From Novosphingobium sp. (GTDB taxonomy: Bacteria; Pseudomonadota; Alphaproteobacteria; Sphingomonadales; Sphingomonadaceae): a stretch of DNA of 64,000 nucleotides. A program made the translations under genes and the position numbers. Location: positions 432,861 to 496,860 of the forward strand of contig NZ_JAPZQX010000002.1 of NCBI RefSeq assembly GCF_027531025.1, read 5' to 3'. Of this stretch, positions 45,140 to 52,740 are shown piece after piece (the stretch's first letter is position 1; each line of letters starts with the position of its first letter). The notes below the pieces were generated by a model. That model was not told the origin of the DNA, did no database searches, and was given only the letters and a program-made list of their open reading frames with translations.

Positions 45140-45728
45140 TCGCAAGGGATCGCGCTGGGTTACTGCCGGGGTGGTAGTGGCGGGGCTGGTCGTCGGGACC
45201 GCTTCGGGCTGGTTCTGGCTGCAGAAGGGGATGGTCCAGGGCGAAAGCTATGCGGGCTGGAGCGGCAATTCGGTAACCGGTTCGGCCGATGCCGATCCCT
45301 GGACCCGCGCCCGCGTGGCCGTGGCCGGCCTGCTGGCGCTGACCAAGGAGCACGCGATCTACTTCACCCGCAACACCGATGGCAGCGGGGCGCGGCTGCG
45401 CGAGGACTGCCGGTACCGGGTCAGCGGCGGGGCCATGCCGGCCCGATGGTGGTCGGTGACGGTCTATGCCGCCGACAATTACCTGCCGCTCAACAATGAC
45501 GACGCCCTGTCATTCGATGCGACCGAGGTACAGCCCGATCCCGATGGCAACTGGACGGCGATCCTGGCGCCCAGCCGGCCCGAAAGCGGGGCCTGGGCCT
45601 CGACCCGCAAGGCCGGTGAATTCGACATTACCCTGCGCCTGTACCAGCCTGATGCCAAGGCCCAGGCCGATTATGGTTCGATCCCCATGCCGAAGGTGGA
45701 ACGGCTCGATTGTGGAGAGCAGGCATGA
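45129..45728 (+). CDS. DUF1214 domain protein, membrane-anchored
   Basis: A 199-residue protein: an N-terminal membrane anchor (about residues 10-31), then a DUF1214-type domain with REDCRYRVSGGAMPARWWSV, YAADNYLPLN and FDITLRLYQP. In most bacteria DUF1214 is the C-terminal half of a single DUF1254-DUF1214 protein; here the halves are separate genes in reversed order. It overlaps both neighbours (11 and 4 bases). The protein would sit in the periplasm, tethered to the membrane. Confidence 0.75.
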   Translation: MSADRKGSRWVTAGVVVAGLVVGTASGWFWLQKGMVQGESYAGWSGNSVTGSADADPWTRARVAVAGLLALTKEHAIYFTRNTDGSGARLREDCRYRVSGGAMPARWWSVTVYAADNYLPLNNDDALSFDATEVQPDPDGNWTAILAPSRPESGAWASTRKAGEFDITLRLYQPDAKAQADYGSIPMPKVERLDCGEQA

Positions 45729-46252
45729 ACCGGAAGATCAAGCTGCTCGGCCTGTTCATCGGCGCGGCGGTGATCGGTCATGTTGCCCTGGTGCTGGCCG
45801 TGCCGAATGTCCTGATGGGCGTGGCGATGGACCGGATGTCGGAGGGCGGCACGGCGATCAACCGCTTCCAGTTCGGGGACCGGACTACCGAGAAATCGCG
45901 CCGGGTGGTGCGGCCTTCGCCGGACCTCGCCTATGCGTCCTGCGTCTATGACCTGTCCAAGGGGCCGCTGCTGGTGACGGCAGCGCCATCGCCGGGGCAG
46001 GGCTATGTCTCGCTCTCGGTCTTTGCCGCCAATACCGACAATATCGCCGCGCTCGACAGCAGCCAGTACCCGCAGGGCATTCGCTTCGTCCTCGCAATGA
46101 AGGGGCAGGCCAGCCCGGCGGGCGAGCGGGTGATCGAATCGCCATCGGCACGCGGGATCATCCTTGACCGGCGGCTGGCCCCAACGGCGGAGAAGTTCGC
46201 CGAGGTCGACCTGGCCCGCCGTGCGGACAGCTGCGCGCCGCTGGCTGGCTGA
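45725..46252 (+). CDS. DUF1254 domain protein, membrane-anchored
   Basis: A 175-residue protein with an N-terminal membrane segment (LLGLFIGAAVIGHVALVLAV) and a DUF1254-type part: RRVVRPSPDLAYASCVYDLS and GYVSLSVFAANTDN. The start ATG 45725 overlaps the DUF1214 stop as ATGA. Together the two small proteins rebuild the usual DUF1254-DUF1214 pair. A long hairpin 14 bases downstream probably ends the operon. Confidence 0.75.
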   Translation: MNRKIKLLGLFIGAAVIGHVALVLAVPNVLMGVAMDRMSEGGTAINRFQFGDRTTEKSRRVVRPSPDLAYASCVYDLSKGPLLVTAAPSPGQGYVSLSVFAANTDNIAALDSSQYPQGIRFVLAMKGQASPAGERVIESPSARGIILDRRLAPTAEKFAEVDLARRADSCAPLAG

Positions 46253-46266
46253 CCCGGGTTTCCAAC

Positions 46267-46301
46267 AGCGATCACATCGTGATGTGCGCGATGTGATCGC
46301 T
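46267..46301. terminator. 13-bp stem hairpin after the DUF1254 gene
   Basis: AGCGATCACATCG (46267-46279) pairs with CGATGTGATCGCT (46289-46301), followed by TTCC. It suits a terminator for the operon. It also contains ATCACAT and ATGTGAT, the same half-sites as the dyad in front of ribB. Confidence 0.6.
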
Positions 46302-46386
46302 TTCCAACTTGGCCGATTCCGCCGGTTGGCAAAAGCCGTGGCAGCAAGTGCCGGTTACCCGTGCTCTGGGTGACTGTTGAGTGCCG

Positions 46387-46400
46387 CCAAGTGCACTTGG
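46387..46400. repeat. perfect 14-bp palindrome CCAAGTGCACTTGG
   Basis: A perfect dyad in the gap between the convergent DUF1254 and aldo/keto reductase genes. It has no obvious promoter around it. It may be a protein-binding site or chance. Confidence 0.35.
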
Positions 46401-46419
46401 TGTGCACGTGGTCTGCGCG

Positions 46420-47346
46420 TCAGATCACCACGGCGGTGAGCTTGGCCACCTGTTCGGGCGAAAGCTCCAGCCGCGCGCCCTCGATCAGCTGGGTGAGCTG
46501 GACCGGGCTGGTCGCGCTGGCGATTGGGGCAGGGATACCCGGCTGATACCGCAGCCAGGCCAGCGCAATCGCCGCCAGCGAAGCGCCGGTTTCTGCGGCC
46601 ACAGCATCCAGCGCCGCCAGCATCGGCGCGCCGGTGGTGACCAGTTCCGCCATCCGGGTGCCGCGCACCGATTGCTTGAGATCATCCTCGCTGCGGTACT
46701 TGCCCGTCAGGTAGCCGCTGGCCAGCCCGAAGAACGGCAGCATGGCAATTCCGTTCGCCTGGCAAAGGGCCTGCAGATCCGCGGGATAGGTCGCGCGGGA
46801 GACCAGGTTGTACTCGTTCTGCAGGGTCGAGAATGCCGCAAATCCGCCATTGCGCGCCGCATCTAGCGCGGCGCCAAGGCGGGCGGCGGTGAAGTTTGAT
46901 GCGCCGATGGAGCGGACCTTGCCGCTGGCGACGGTAGCGGCAAAGGCTGAAGCAATATCCTCGACCGCCAGTTCCTCGTAATCGCGGTGGGCATAGTAGA
47001 GATCGAGGTAGTCGGTCCGCAGCCGTTCCAGCGAGCGATCGAGCGATTGGGCGATCCGTTCAGGCGCATAAAGCTCCGCCGCGCCCAGCATCCCGGTCTT
47101 CGTGTGGATCCGCATGTCGGCACGAACCCCACGGCTTTCCAGCCATTCGCCCAGCACCGTCTCGCTCTCGCCGCCCTTGTGACCGGGCACCCAGGCCGAA
47201 TAGACATCGGCGGTATCGATCATCCGGCCGCCAGCCTCGTAGAACGCATCGAGCACGGCAAAACTGGTGTCGCGGTCAGCCGTCCAGCCAAAGACGTTGC
47301 CGCCCAGGACCAGCGGAATCCCGGCGATTGCGGGGTTGGTGCTCAT
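46420..47346 (-). CDS. aldo/keto reductase
   Basis: A 308-residue NADPH-dependent oxidoreductase. The catalytic tetrad is present: Asp and Tyr in [11 protein letters not shown], Lys in IHTKTGMLG, His in YYAHRDY. The C-terminal NADP-binding motif [14 protein letters not shown] is there too. It is of the subgroup near general stress/aryl-alcohol reductases. Its start overlaps the ribH stop (ATGA), so it is the third gene of the ribB-ribH operon. Its role with riboflavin synthesis is not obvious. Confidence 0.9.
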   Translation of the reverse strand: MSTNPAIAGIPLVLGGNVFGWTADRDTSFAVLDAFYEAGGRMIDTADVYSAWVPGHKGGESETVLGEWLESRGVRADMRIHTKTGMLGAAELYAPERIAQSLDRSLERLRTDYLDLYYAHRDYEELAVEDIASAFAATVASGKVRSIGASNFTAARLGAALDAARNGGFAAFSTLQNEYNLVSRATYPADLQALCQANGIAMLPFFGLASGYLTGKYRSEDDLKQSVRGTRMAELVTTGAPMLAALDAVAAETGASLAAIALAWLRYQPGIPAPIASATSPVQLTQLIEGARLELSPEQVAKLTAVVI

Positions 47347-47762
47347 GCGAACTTCTCCCGCAGTTGCAGCAAGGCAATGGCTGCCTTGGCCGCTTCGCCG
47401 CCCTTGTCCTTCTGCGCCGGATCGGCGCGAACCAGCGCCTGGGCCTCGTTCTCGACCGTCAGGATGCCGTTCCCAATAGCGAGGCCGTCCATCGTCAGCG
47501 CCATGATCCCGCGCGCGGATTCGCCCGCCACGATCTCGAAGTGATAGGTTTCGCCGCGGATCACCACCCCGATCGCGACATAGCCGTCATAGAGCTGGGC
47601 CTGATCGGCGAGGGCAATCGCGCCGGGGATTTCCAGCGCGCCGGGCACGGTGATGACCTCGGCCTGATGGCCCGCAGCCTTGAGCACGGCCTTAGCCCCG
47701 GCGATCAGCTGATCGTTCAGATGATCGTAAAAACGGGCTTCAACTATCAGAAACTTGGCCAT
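47343..47762 (-). CDS. ribH: 6,7-dimethyl-8-ribityllumazine synthase
   Basis: A 139-residue lumazine synthase that joins 5-amino-6-ribitylaminouracil with the butanone phosphate made by Rib[33 protein letters not shown] and [18 protein letters not shown] (with the catalytic His) are all present. Its ATG overlaps the ribB stop by one base (TAATG), which ties the two steps together. Confidence 0.95.
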   Translation of the reverse strand: MAKFLIVEARFYDHLNDQLIAGAKAVLKAAGHQAEVITVPGALEIPGAIALADQAQLYDGYVAIGVVIRGETYHFEIVAGESARGIMALTMDGLAIGNGILTVENEAQALVRADPAQKDKGGEAAKAAIALLQLREKFA

Positions 47763-49063
47763 TATTCGCCCCCGGTTCCGGTGATTGCCCGTTCCCCGAC
47801 AATCGAAAGGCCATAGCCTTCGAGCCCGGCAAGGGTGTGGTGGGTATTGGTGAGCAGGATCATGTCATGCACGCCCAATTCCGCAAGGATTTGCGCGCCG
47901 ACGCCGTAGTCGCGCAGCTGCTCGACCTCGGGCGTGCCCGCGCCCTTGCCCTGTTGGCGCAGTTCGATGAAGCGCGAAACGATCCCCGGCATGCGCTTGT
48001 TGATCAGCACCAGCACGCCGGTGCCTTCTTCGGCGATCATTTCCATCGAGCGCGACAGCAGCCCGGTGCGCTCGTTCAATTCGCCGAACACATCGACGAA
48101 GAAGCTCATCGTGTGCATCCGCACCAGGGTCGGCTTGTCACGGGTGATGTGGCCCTTGACCAGCGCCAGCGTCTCGTCGCCGGTGGCCTTGTTGAAGAAG
48201 GTATACCCGGTCCAGTCACCACCCCAGCGGCTGTTGAAGCGCAGTTCCGCGCGCTTTTCGACGAGGTGATCGTGCTTGCGGCGATAGGCGATCAGGTCGC
48301 GGATCGTGCCCATCTTGAGGCCATGCTTGCGCGCGAAGGGGATCAGGTCGTCCATGCGGGCCATGGTCCCGTCCTCGTTCATGATCTCGCAGATCACGCC
48401 CGAGGGATTGAGGCCAGCCAGGCGCGAGATATCGACCGAGGCTTCGGTATGGCCGGCGCGGACCAGCACGCCGCCATCGCGGGCGATCAGCGGGAAGACA
48501 TGGCCGGGCGTCACGATGTCCTGCCGCCCCTTGCTGGCATCGATTGCCACGGCGATGGTGCGGGCGCGGTCTCCGGCGGATATCCCGGTCGTCACGCCCT
48601 CGCGCGCCTCGATCGAGACGGTAAAGGCGGTCTCGTGCCGGGTGCCGTTGTTGCGGCTCATCAGTTCGAGGCCCAGGTGCTCGGTCCGCTCGCGGGTCAG
48701 CGTCAGGCAGACGAGGCCGCGGCCGTGCGTCGCCATGAAGTTGATCGCGTCGGGGGTGGCCATCTGCGCGGGGATGACCAGATCGCCCTCGTTCTCGCGG
48801 TCCTCGTCATCGACCAGGATGAACATCCGGCCGTTGCGGGCCTCTTCGATGATCTCTTCGATCGAAACCAGCACCGGCTCGTCATCACTGTCCCACAGAA
48901 ACCGTTCCAGCTTGCGCAGGGTTTCCGCCGTGGGGTTCCAGTCAGGCTCGGTGCAGTCCCGCAAGGTATTGGCATGCAGCCCCGCCGCCCTGGCCAGGCC
49001 AGCGCGCGACATGCCGCCATCGTTGATCAGCTTGCGGACGCGATCGATAAGATTTTCAGACAT
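47762..49063 (-). CDS. ribB: HTH-fused 3,4-dihydroxy-2-butanone-4-phosphate synthase, RibBX type
   Basis: A 433-residue protein in three parts. Residues about 5-58 form an XRE-type helix-turn-helix ([19 protein letters not shown]) not present in ordinary RibB. Residues about 65-262 are DHBP synthase, with [24 protein letters not shown] and [14 protein letters not shown], making the 4-carbon unit of riboflavin from ribulose-5-phosphate. Residues about 270-433 are GTP-cyclohydrolase-II-like, but the zinc cysteines are replaced by Ser320, Glu331 and Thr333, so that activity should be lost, as described for RibBX proteins. Dyads lie directly in front of the start; self-regulation is the obvious hypothesis. 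Confidence 0.9.
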   Translation of the reverse strand: MSENLIDRVRKLINDGGMSRAGLARAAGLHANTLRDCTEPDWNPTAETLRKLERFLWDSDDEPVLVSIEEIIEEARNGRMFILVDDEDRENEGDLVIPAQMATPDAINFMATHGRGLVCLTLTRERTEHLGLELMSRNNGTRHETAFTVSIEAREGVTTGISAGDRARTIAVAIDASKGRQDIVTPGHVFPLIARDGGVLVRAGHTEASVDISRLAGLNPSGVICEIMNEDGTMARMDDLIPFARKHGLKMGTIRDLIAYRRKHDHLVEKRAELRFNSRWGGDWTGYTFFNKATGDETLALVKGHITRDKPTLVRMHTMSFFVDVFGELNERTGLLSRSMEMIAEEGTGVLVLINKRMPGIVSRFIELRQQGKGAGTPEVEQLRDYGVGAQILAELGVHDMILLTNTHHTLAGLEGYGLSIVGERAITGTGGE

Positions 49064-49074
49064 GCGAATCGCCT

Positions 49075-49121
49075 ATCACATCATAATGTGATCCGATAGG
49101 CTCTAATCACATCGCCTGTGA
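49075..49121 (-). promoter_or_regulatory. tandem ATCACAT/ATGTGAT dyads at the ribB promoter
   Basis: ATCACAT-CATA-ATGTGAT (49075-49092) is a dyad with 7-bp arms that begins 12 bases upstream of the ribB ATG. A second, weaker TCACA-N5-TGTGA lies at 49107-49121. On the minus strand the first site contains TATGAT, a good -10 box, so a bound protein would block the promoter. No FMN riboswitch is present. Confidence 0.6.
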
Positions 49122-49122
49122 A

Positions 49123-49929
49123 TCAGTCCCCCTTGAAGACCGGCTTGCGCTTTTCGAGGAAGGCGTTGACGGCTTCCTCGTGATCGCCGGTGGCATGAGC
49201 AACGGCCTGCATTGCGGCCGACATTTCTAGCACGGTGGCCAGATCGGCGCGGCGGGCCTCCCACAGCAGGCGCTTGGTCATCCGGACCGCATGGGGCGGA
49301 TTTGCGGCGATTTTCGCGGCGAGGGCCCTGGCGGCATCGAGCAGTTCGGCATCGGGGACGACGCGCGAGACGAGGCCGCAGGCAAGGGCTTCCTGGGCAT
49401 CGATGATATCGCCGGTCAGCGTCATTTCGGCCGCCTTGGCAAAGCCGATCACGCGCTGCAGCAGCCATGCCCCGCCATCACCGGGAATGATCCCGAGTTT
49501 GACAAAACTTTCAGCAAATTTAGCGCTTTCGCCAGCGATCCTCAGATCGCACATGCATGCAAGATCGAGCCCGGCGCCGATGGCCGGTCCGTTGACCGCG
49601 GCGATTACGGGGACTTCCAGCGCGGCGAAAGCCAGGGGCAGGCGCTGGATGCCGCGCTTGTAATTGCCGCGCGTACCGGCCGGGAACCCGGCGTTCAGAC
49701 CGCCGCCGCCGGGCTTCATCGCGTTGATGTCACCGCCCGATGAGAAGGCCTTTCCGGCACCCGTAAGCACGGCCACGCGCACCTTCGGATTGCACTCAAG
49801 CGCTACCAAGGTGTCACACAGACCGTCGACCACGTCATCACCGGAGATCGGATTGCGCATCTCGGGCCGGTTGAGCGTGATCGTGGCGATGCCGGTGTCG
49901 TCGATGTCGAGCAGGACGGCGGGTTCCAT
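49123..49929 (-). CDS. enoyl-CoA hydratase/isomerase family protein
   Basis: A 268-residue crotonase. The oxyanion-hole segments AFSSGGDINAMK and GPAIGAGLDLACMCDLRIA are clear, and a Glu in the AESFVKLGIIPGDGG region corresponds to a catalytic acid. Family members hydrate or isomerise acyl-CoA double bonds; the exact substrate is open. The ATG at 49929 (MEPAVLL) has GGAG upstream; a longer frame is only a shadow. It follows the acyltransferase by 11 bases. Confidence 0.88.
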   Translation of the reverse strand: MEPAVLLDIDDTGIATITLNRPEMRNPISGDDVVDGLCDTLVALECNPKVRVAVLTGAGKAFSSGGDINAMKPGGGGLNAGFPAGTRGNYKRGIQRLPLAFAALEVPVIAAVNGPAIGAGLDLACMCDLRIAGESAKFAESFVKLGIIPGDGGAWLLQRVIGFAKAAEMTLTGDIIDAQEALACGLVSRVVPDAELLDAARALAAKIAANPPHAVRMTKRLLWEARRADLATVLEMSAAMQAVAHATGDHEEAVNAFLEKRKPVFKGD

Positions 49930-49940
49930 CGGGGTCTCCT

Positions 49941-50918
49941 TCAAGCTTTGGCCAGTGCCTTGCGGGCATCGCGGCGGTTTGTCCACCACACGATTGCGAG
50001 GGCGACGCCAAGTGCCAGCGGCACGGCCAGTTCCTTGCCGCCGCCCAGTTCGCGCACGGCTTCGAGGATCGGCAGGTGGGTGGCGAAGAGCGGGAACGAG
50101 ATCGCGGCCGACAGCCAGCCGAGCCAGGTCTGGCGGGTCAGCCGGGTTGCGGCTGAAATCACCAGCGGGCAGAGCAGGGCGACGAAGACGATGTCGAAAT
50201 GCCAGGCTCGCCAGCCGCTCCACCAGCTGCCGACAATCGCCAGCGGCAGGGCGAGCAGCACCAGCGGTGCGGGTAGCGGCACCAGCACCCGCTCACCCCC
50301 CCAGCGCCACAGCGCGATCCCCAGGCAATAGGCGAAGAACACGCGCGGGATTGCCGCCCAGACATGGCCCGGCCGCGCCCCGACATCGAGATTGCCCCAG
50401 CTGACCGCCACCCAGACCGTCAGCCCGCCCAGCAGCAAGGTGAGCGCCGCAATCCCCCGGTCGGACAGGCGGCGCAGCGCGACCACGTGCGCGCCATTGG
50501 CGACCAGTTCGGCAAAGATCGTCCAGGCCGGGATGTTTACCGCAAACAGCAGGTTGGCGACCGGCCAGGGCAGCAGGGCCAGGTTGGCAATCAGCGCGGG
50601 CAGGAACGGCCACCATTCGCCCCCGGCGCGGATCCACAAATAGGGAATGCCGATCAGCGATCCCAGCGCGACCATGCCCCAGAACCGCTTGTAGCGTGCG
50701 ACGATGAACCGTTGCGGGGTCAGACCGGCGGCAATCCGGGGCTCGGTGATCCGGGCCATCAGGTAGCCCGACAGGATCAGGAAGAAATCGACGCCAAGAT
50801 AGCCCTTCGAAAACTGCCCCAGCCCGCCGAACACGGCATTGGTGTGGAGGCCCACGACCAGCAGCGCCGCGATCCCGCGCAGCGCGTCGATCCCGGCCAG
50901 CCGCGCCGGGGCGCTCAT
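49941..50918 (-). CDS. acyltransferase 3 family membrane protein
   Basis: A 325-residue integral membrane protein with about ten hydrophobic helices. RLAGIDALRGIAALLVVGLH at the N-terminus carries the family's catalytic Arg/His region, and GYLGVDFFLILSGYLMA follows. Such enzymes O-acylate sugars or lipids at the inner membrane. The chosen start overlaps the HupE stop (ATGA), placing it in the packed run from DUF3604 to the enoyl-CoA hydratase. Confidence 0.82.
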   Translation of the reverse strand: MSAPARLAGIDALRGIAALLVVGLHTNAVFGGLGQFSKGYLGVDFFLILSGYLMARITEPRIAAGLTPQRFIVARYKRFWGMVALGSLIGIPYLWIRAGGEWWPFLPALIANLALLPWPVANLLFAVNIPAWTIFAELVANGAHVVALRRLSDRGIAALTLLLGGLTVWVAVSWGNLDVGARPGHVWAAIPRVFFAYCLGIALWRWGGERVLVPLPAPLVLLALPLAIVGSWWSGWRAWHFDIVFVALLCPLVISAATRLTRQTWLGWLSAAISFPLFATHLPILEAVRELGGGKELAVPLALGVALAIVWWTNRRDARKALAKA

Positions 50919-51898
50919 GCCCAGACCCGCTCGATGAACCAAAAGCTGGCTACCGCGCCGATGGCATAGGTGCTGGTCATCACGGCGGGACGCAGCGCGC
51001 GCGGCGCGAAGCGGCGCAGCAGCGTGAGCACTGCCATGGAAACGGCGACGATCAGCAATTGTCCGGCTTCAACCCCGAGGTTGAAGGTCAGCAGCGCCAT
51101 GGGCACGTCGGTTTCGGGCAGGCCGATCTCCCGCAGCGCCCCGGCAAAGCCGAAGCCGTGGAGCAGGCCGAACAGGAAGGCGACCAGCCATGGCAAGCGT
51201 TCCGACAACCGCGGCTCGCCTGGTTTTGCTTTGACGATCTCGACTGCCAGGAACACGATCGAGAGGGCGATCGTTGCCTCCACCGGGGCCTGGGGCAGGC
51301 CGAACAGGCCCAGCGTCGTGCCGGCCAGGGTGATCGAGTGGGCGATGGTAAAGGCCGAGGCAGCGGCCACCACCGACCAGCCGTGTTGCAGCAGCAGGAC
51401 CAGCGCTACCACGAACAGCAGGTGATCGAAGCCCGCGACGATGTGTTCCACCCCGATCACGAAATAGGTTCGTGCGACTTGCCAGCGATCCGGCACCGCG
51501 CTGATCGTGAAAGTGCTGCTGCCGGGCGTCAGGCGTTCGGTCTGTACCGGGCGGCCGAGCGGGGCCACCCGCAGCAGGGCGTCGGTCGAACCCGGTTCCA
51601 TGCCTTCCAGTCCCACGGTCGCGCCATCGAGCGGGCGGGTGCAGGTCACGCGCCCGGTCGCGACCACGGCAGGACCGGCGAGGCGCGGCGTATCGAGCGC
51701 CAGCTTGCAGAAATCGGGCAGCAAGGGCGCGGCGCGGGTGGCGAGGCCTCCCAGGATCGGGGCCTTCCACACCAGCTTCCACTCGGCCTCAGTCTGCTGG
51801 GTCAGCTCGAGATAGCCCGGCCGCAGCTCGTCGGCCCGCGATGGCAGGGCAAAGGCCAGCAGCACCAGCGCCAGGGCAAGACGGACCAGCGCGATCAT
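50915..51898 (-). CDS. HupE/UreJ family membrane protein
   Basis: A 327-residue protein: a signal peptide (ends SRA-D, about residue 22), a periplasmic beta-rich domain of about 130 residues, then six membrane helices with the HupE/UreJ signature: GVEHIVAGFDHLLFVVAL, FTIAHSITLAG, FLFGLLHGFGFAGAL and FNLGVEAGQLL, rich in His/Asp. HupE and UreJ are thought to transport nickel. The N-terminal domain marks the HupE/UreJ_2 subgroup, whose role is unknown. It overlaps its two neighbours by 4 bases each. Confidence 0.82.
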   Translation of the reverse strand: MIALVRLALALVLLAFALPSRADELRPGYLELTQQTEAEWKLVWKAPILGGLATRAAPLLPDFCKLALDTPRLAGPAVVATGRVTCTRPLDGATVGLEGMEPGSTDALLRVAPLGRPVQTERLTPGSSTFTISAVPDRWQVARTYFVIGVEHIVAGFDHLLFVVALVLLLQHGWSVVAAASAFTIAHSITLAGTTLGLFGLPQAPVEATIALSIVFLAVEIVKAKPGEPRLSERLPWLVAFLFGLLHGFGFAGALREIGLPETDVPMALLTFNLGVEAGQLLIVAVSMAVLTLLRRFAPRALRPAVMTSTYAIGAVASFWFIERVWA

Positions 51899-52731
51899 TC
51901 CGGCCGCTCGATCAGCACGTCATAGCCTTCGAGCAGCTCCTTGAGATGGGCGTCTTCGGCCTTGCGCACGGCGGCGGCGCGCCAATCGTTTTCCAGCCGC
52001 TGGCGGATCTCGGCCAGGCGCGGTTGCGGCGGCTGGGCGCGCTGTTCCATCTTGATCACGTGCAGACCGAACCCGGAGGACACCGGGCCAGACCATCGGC
52101 CGACCGGAGCCTTGGCCAGGGCGGCGGCGAATTCATCGCCGAACTGGGTTGCCAGATCGAAGGCCGGTGCATCGACGAAGCGGCCCGGCAATGGCAAGGG
52201 TTGCTGCGCCAGTCCTGCGGCCCGCCCGGCGTTCAGCGCGGCTACATCGCTGCTGGCCCGGGCACGATTGGCGGCATTGTCCTCGCCGATGTAGCGCTGT
52301 TCCAGTGTGTAGCGCGGGGGCAGGGCATAGCGCGCCGGATCCTTGTTCAGCAGCGCCTGCAGATCGGCATCACTGGGCTGCGCGGCTTCCGCCTCGGCCC
52401 CGGCGATTGCCAGCATCTTGTTGCGCATCCGCTTGCGGACCACCTCGTCATCCTGGTCAAGGCCCAGGCGCAGGGCCTCGCGATAATAGACCTCGGTCCG
52501 GACGTGGTCGCTGATCAGGCCGTCGAGCTCGGCTGGGGTCGGCGGACGGCGGAAGGCCTGGACATAGCGGTTGACGATCCCGGCGACGACAGCCTCGTCC
52601 ACCACGATCCGCCGCTCACCGGCATCGGGCGGGCGGCCCGACAGCACGACAAAGACTAGAGCCCCTGCCGCAAGGAAGTGCACCAGAGGTTCGCGCAGCA
52701 AACCGACTGCGCGATCGCGCCAGGATGCCAT
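51895..52731 (-). CDS. parvulin-type (PpiC) peptidyl-prolyl isomerase, membrane-anchored
   Basis: A 278-residue protein with an N-terminal membrane segment (LVHFLAAGALVFVVLSG), a helical chaperone-like region (RYVQAFRRPPTPAELDGLIS) and a PpiC-type C-terminal part around SSGFGLHVIKMEQRAQ. Some parvulin core residues are poorly conserved, so it may act mainly as a chaperone. It starts 9 bases after DUF3604 and overlaps HupE, suggesting a dedicated folding factor for one of them. Confidence 0.75.
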   Translation of the reverse strand: MASWRDRAVGLLREPLVHFLAAGALVFVVLSGRPPDAGERRIVVDEAVVAGIVNRYVQAFRRPPTPAELDGLISDHVRTEVYYREALRLGLDQDDEVVRKRMRNKMLAIAGAEAEAAQPSDADLQALLNKDPARYALPPRYTLEQRYIGEDNAANRARASSDVAALNAGRAAGLAQQPLPLPGRFVDAPAFDLATQFGDEFAAALAKAPVGRWSGPVSSGFGLHVIKMEQRAQPPQPRLAEIRQRLENDWRAAAVRKAEDAHLKELLEGYDVLIERPE

Positions 52732-52740
52732 CGGGTCTCC

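Noticed and set aside
48100..49063. FMN riboswitch upstream of ribB
   Set aside because: Only 59 bases separate ribB from the preceding gene, too short for the RFN element, and its conserved loops are not seen.
47762..49063. bifunctional RibBA
   Set aside because: The cyclohydrolase II half lacks all three zinc cysteines, so GTP cyclohydrolase activity is unlikely; the gene is called ribB rather than ribBA.
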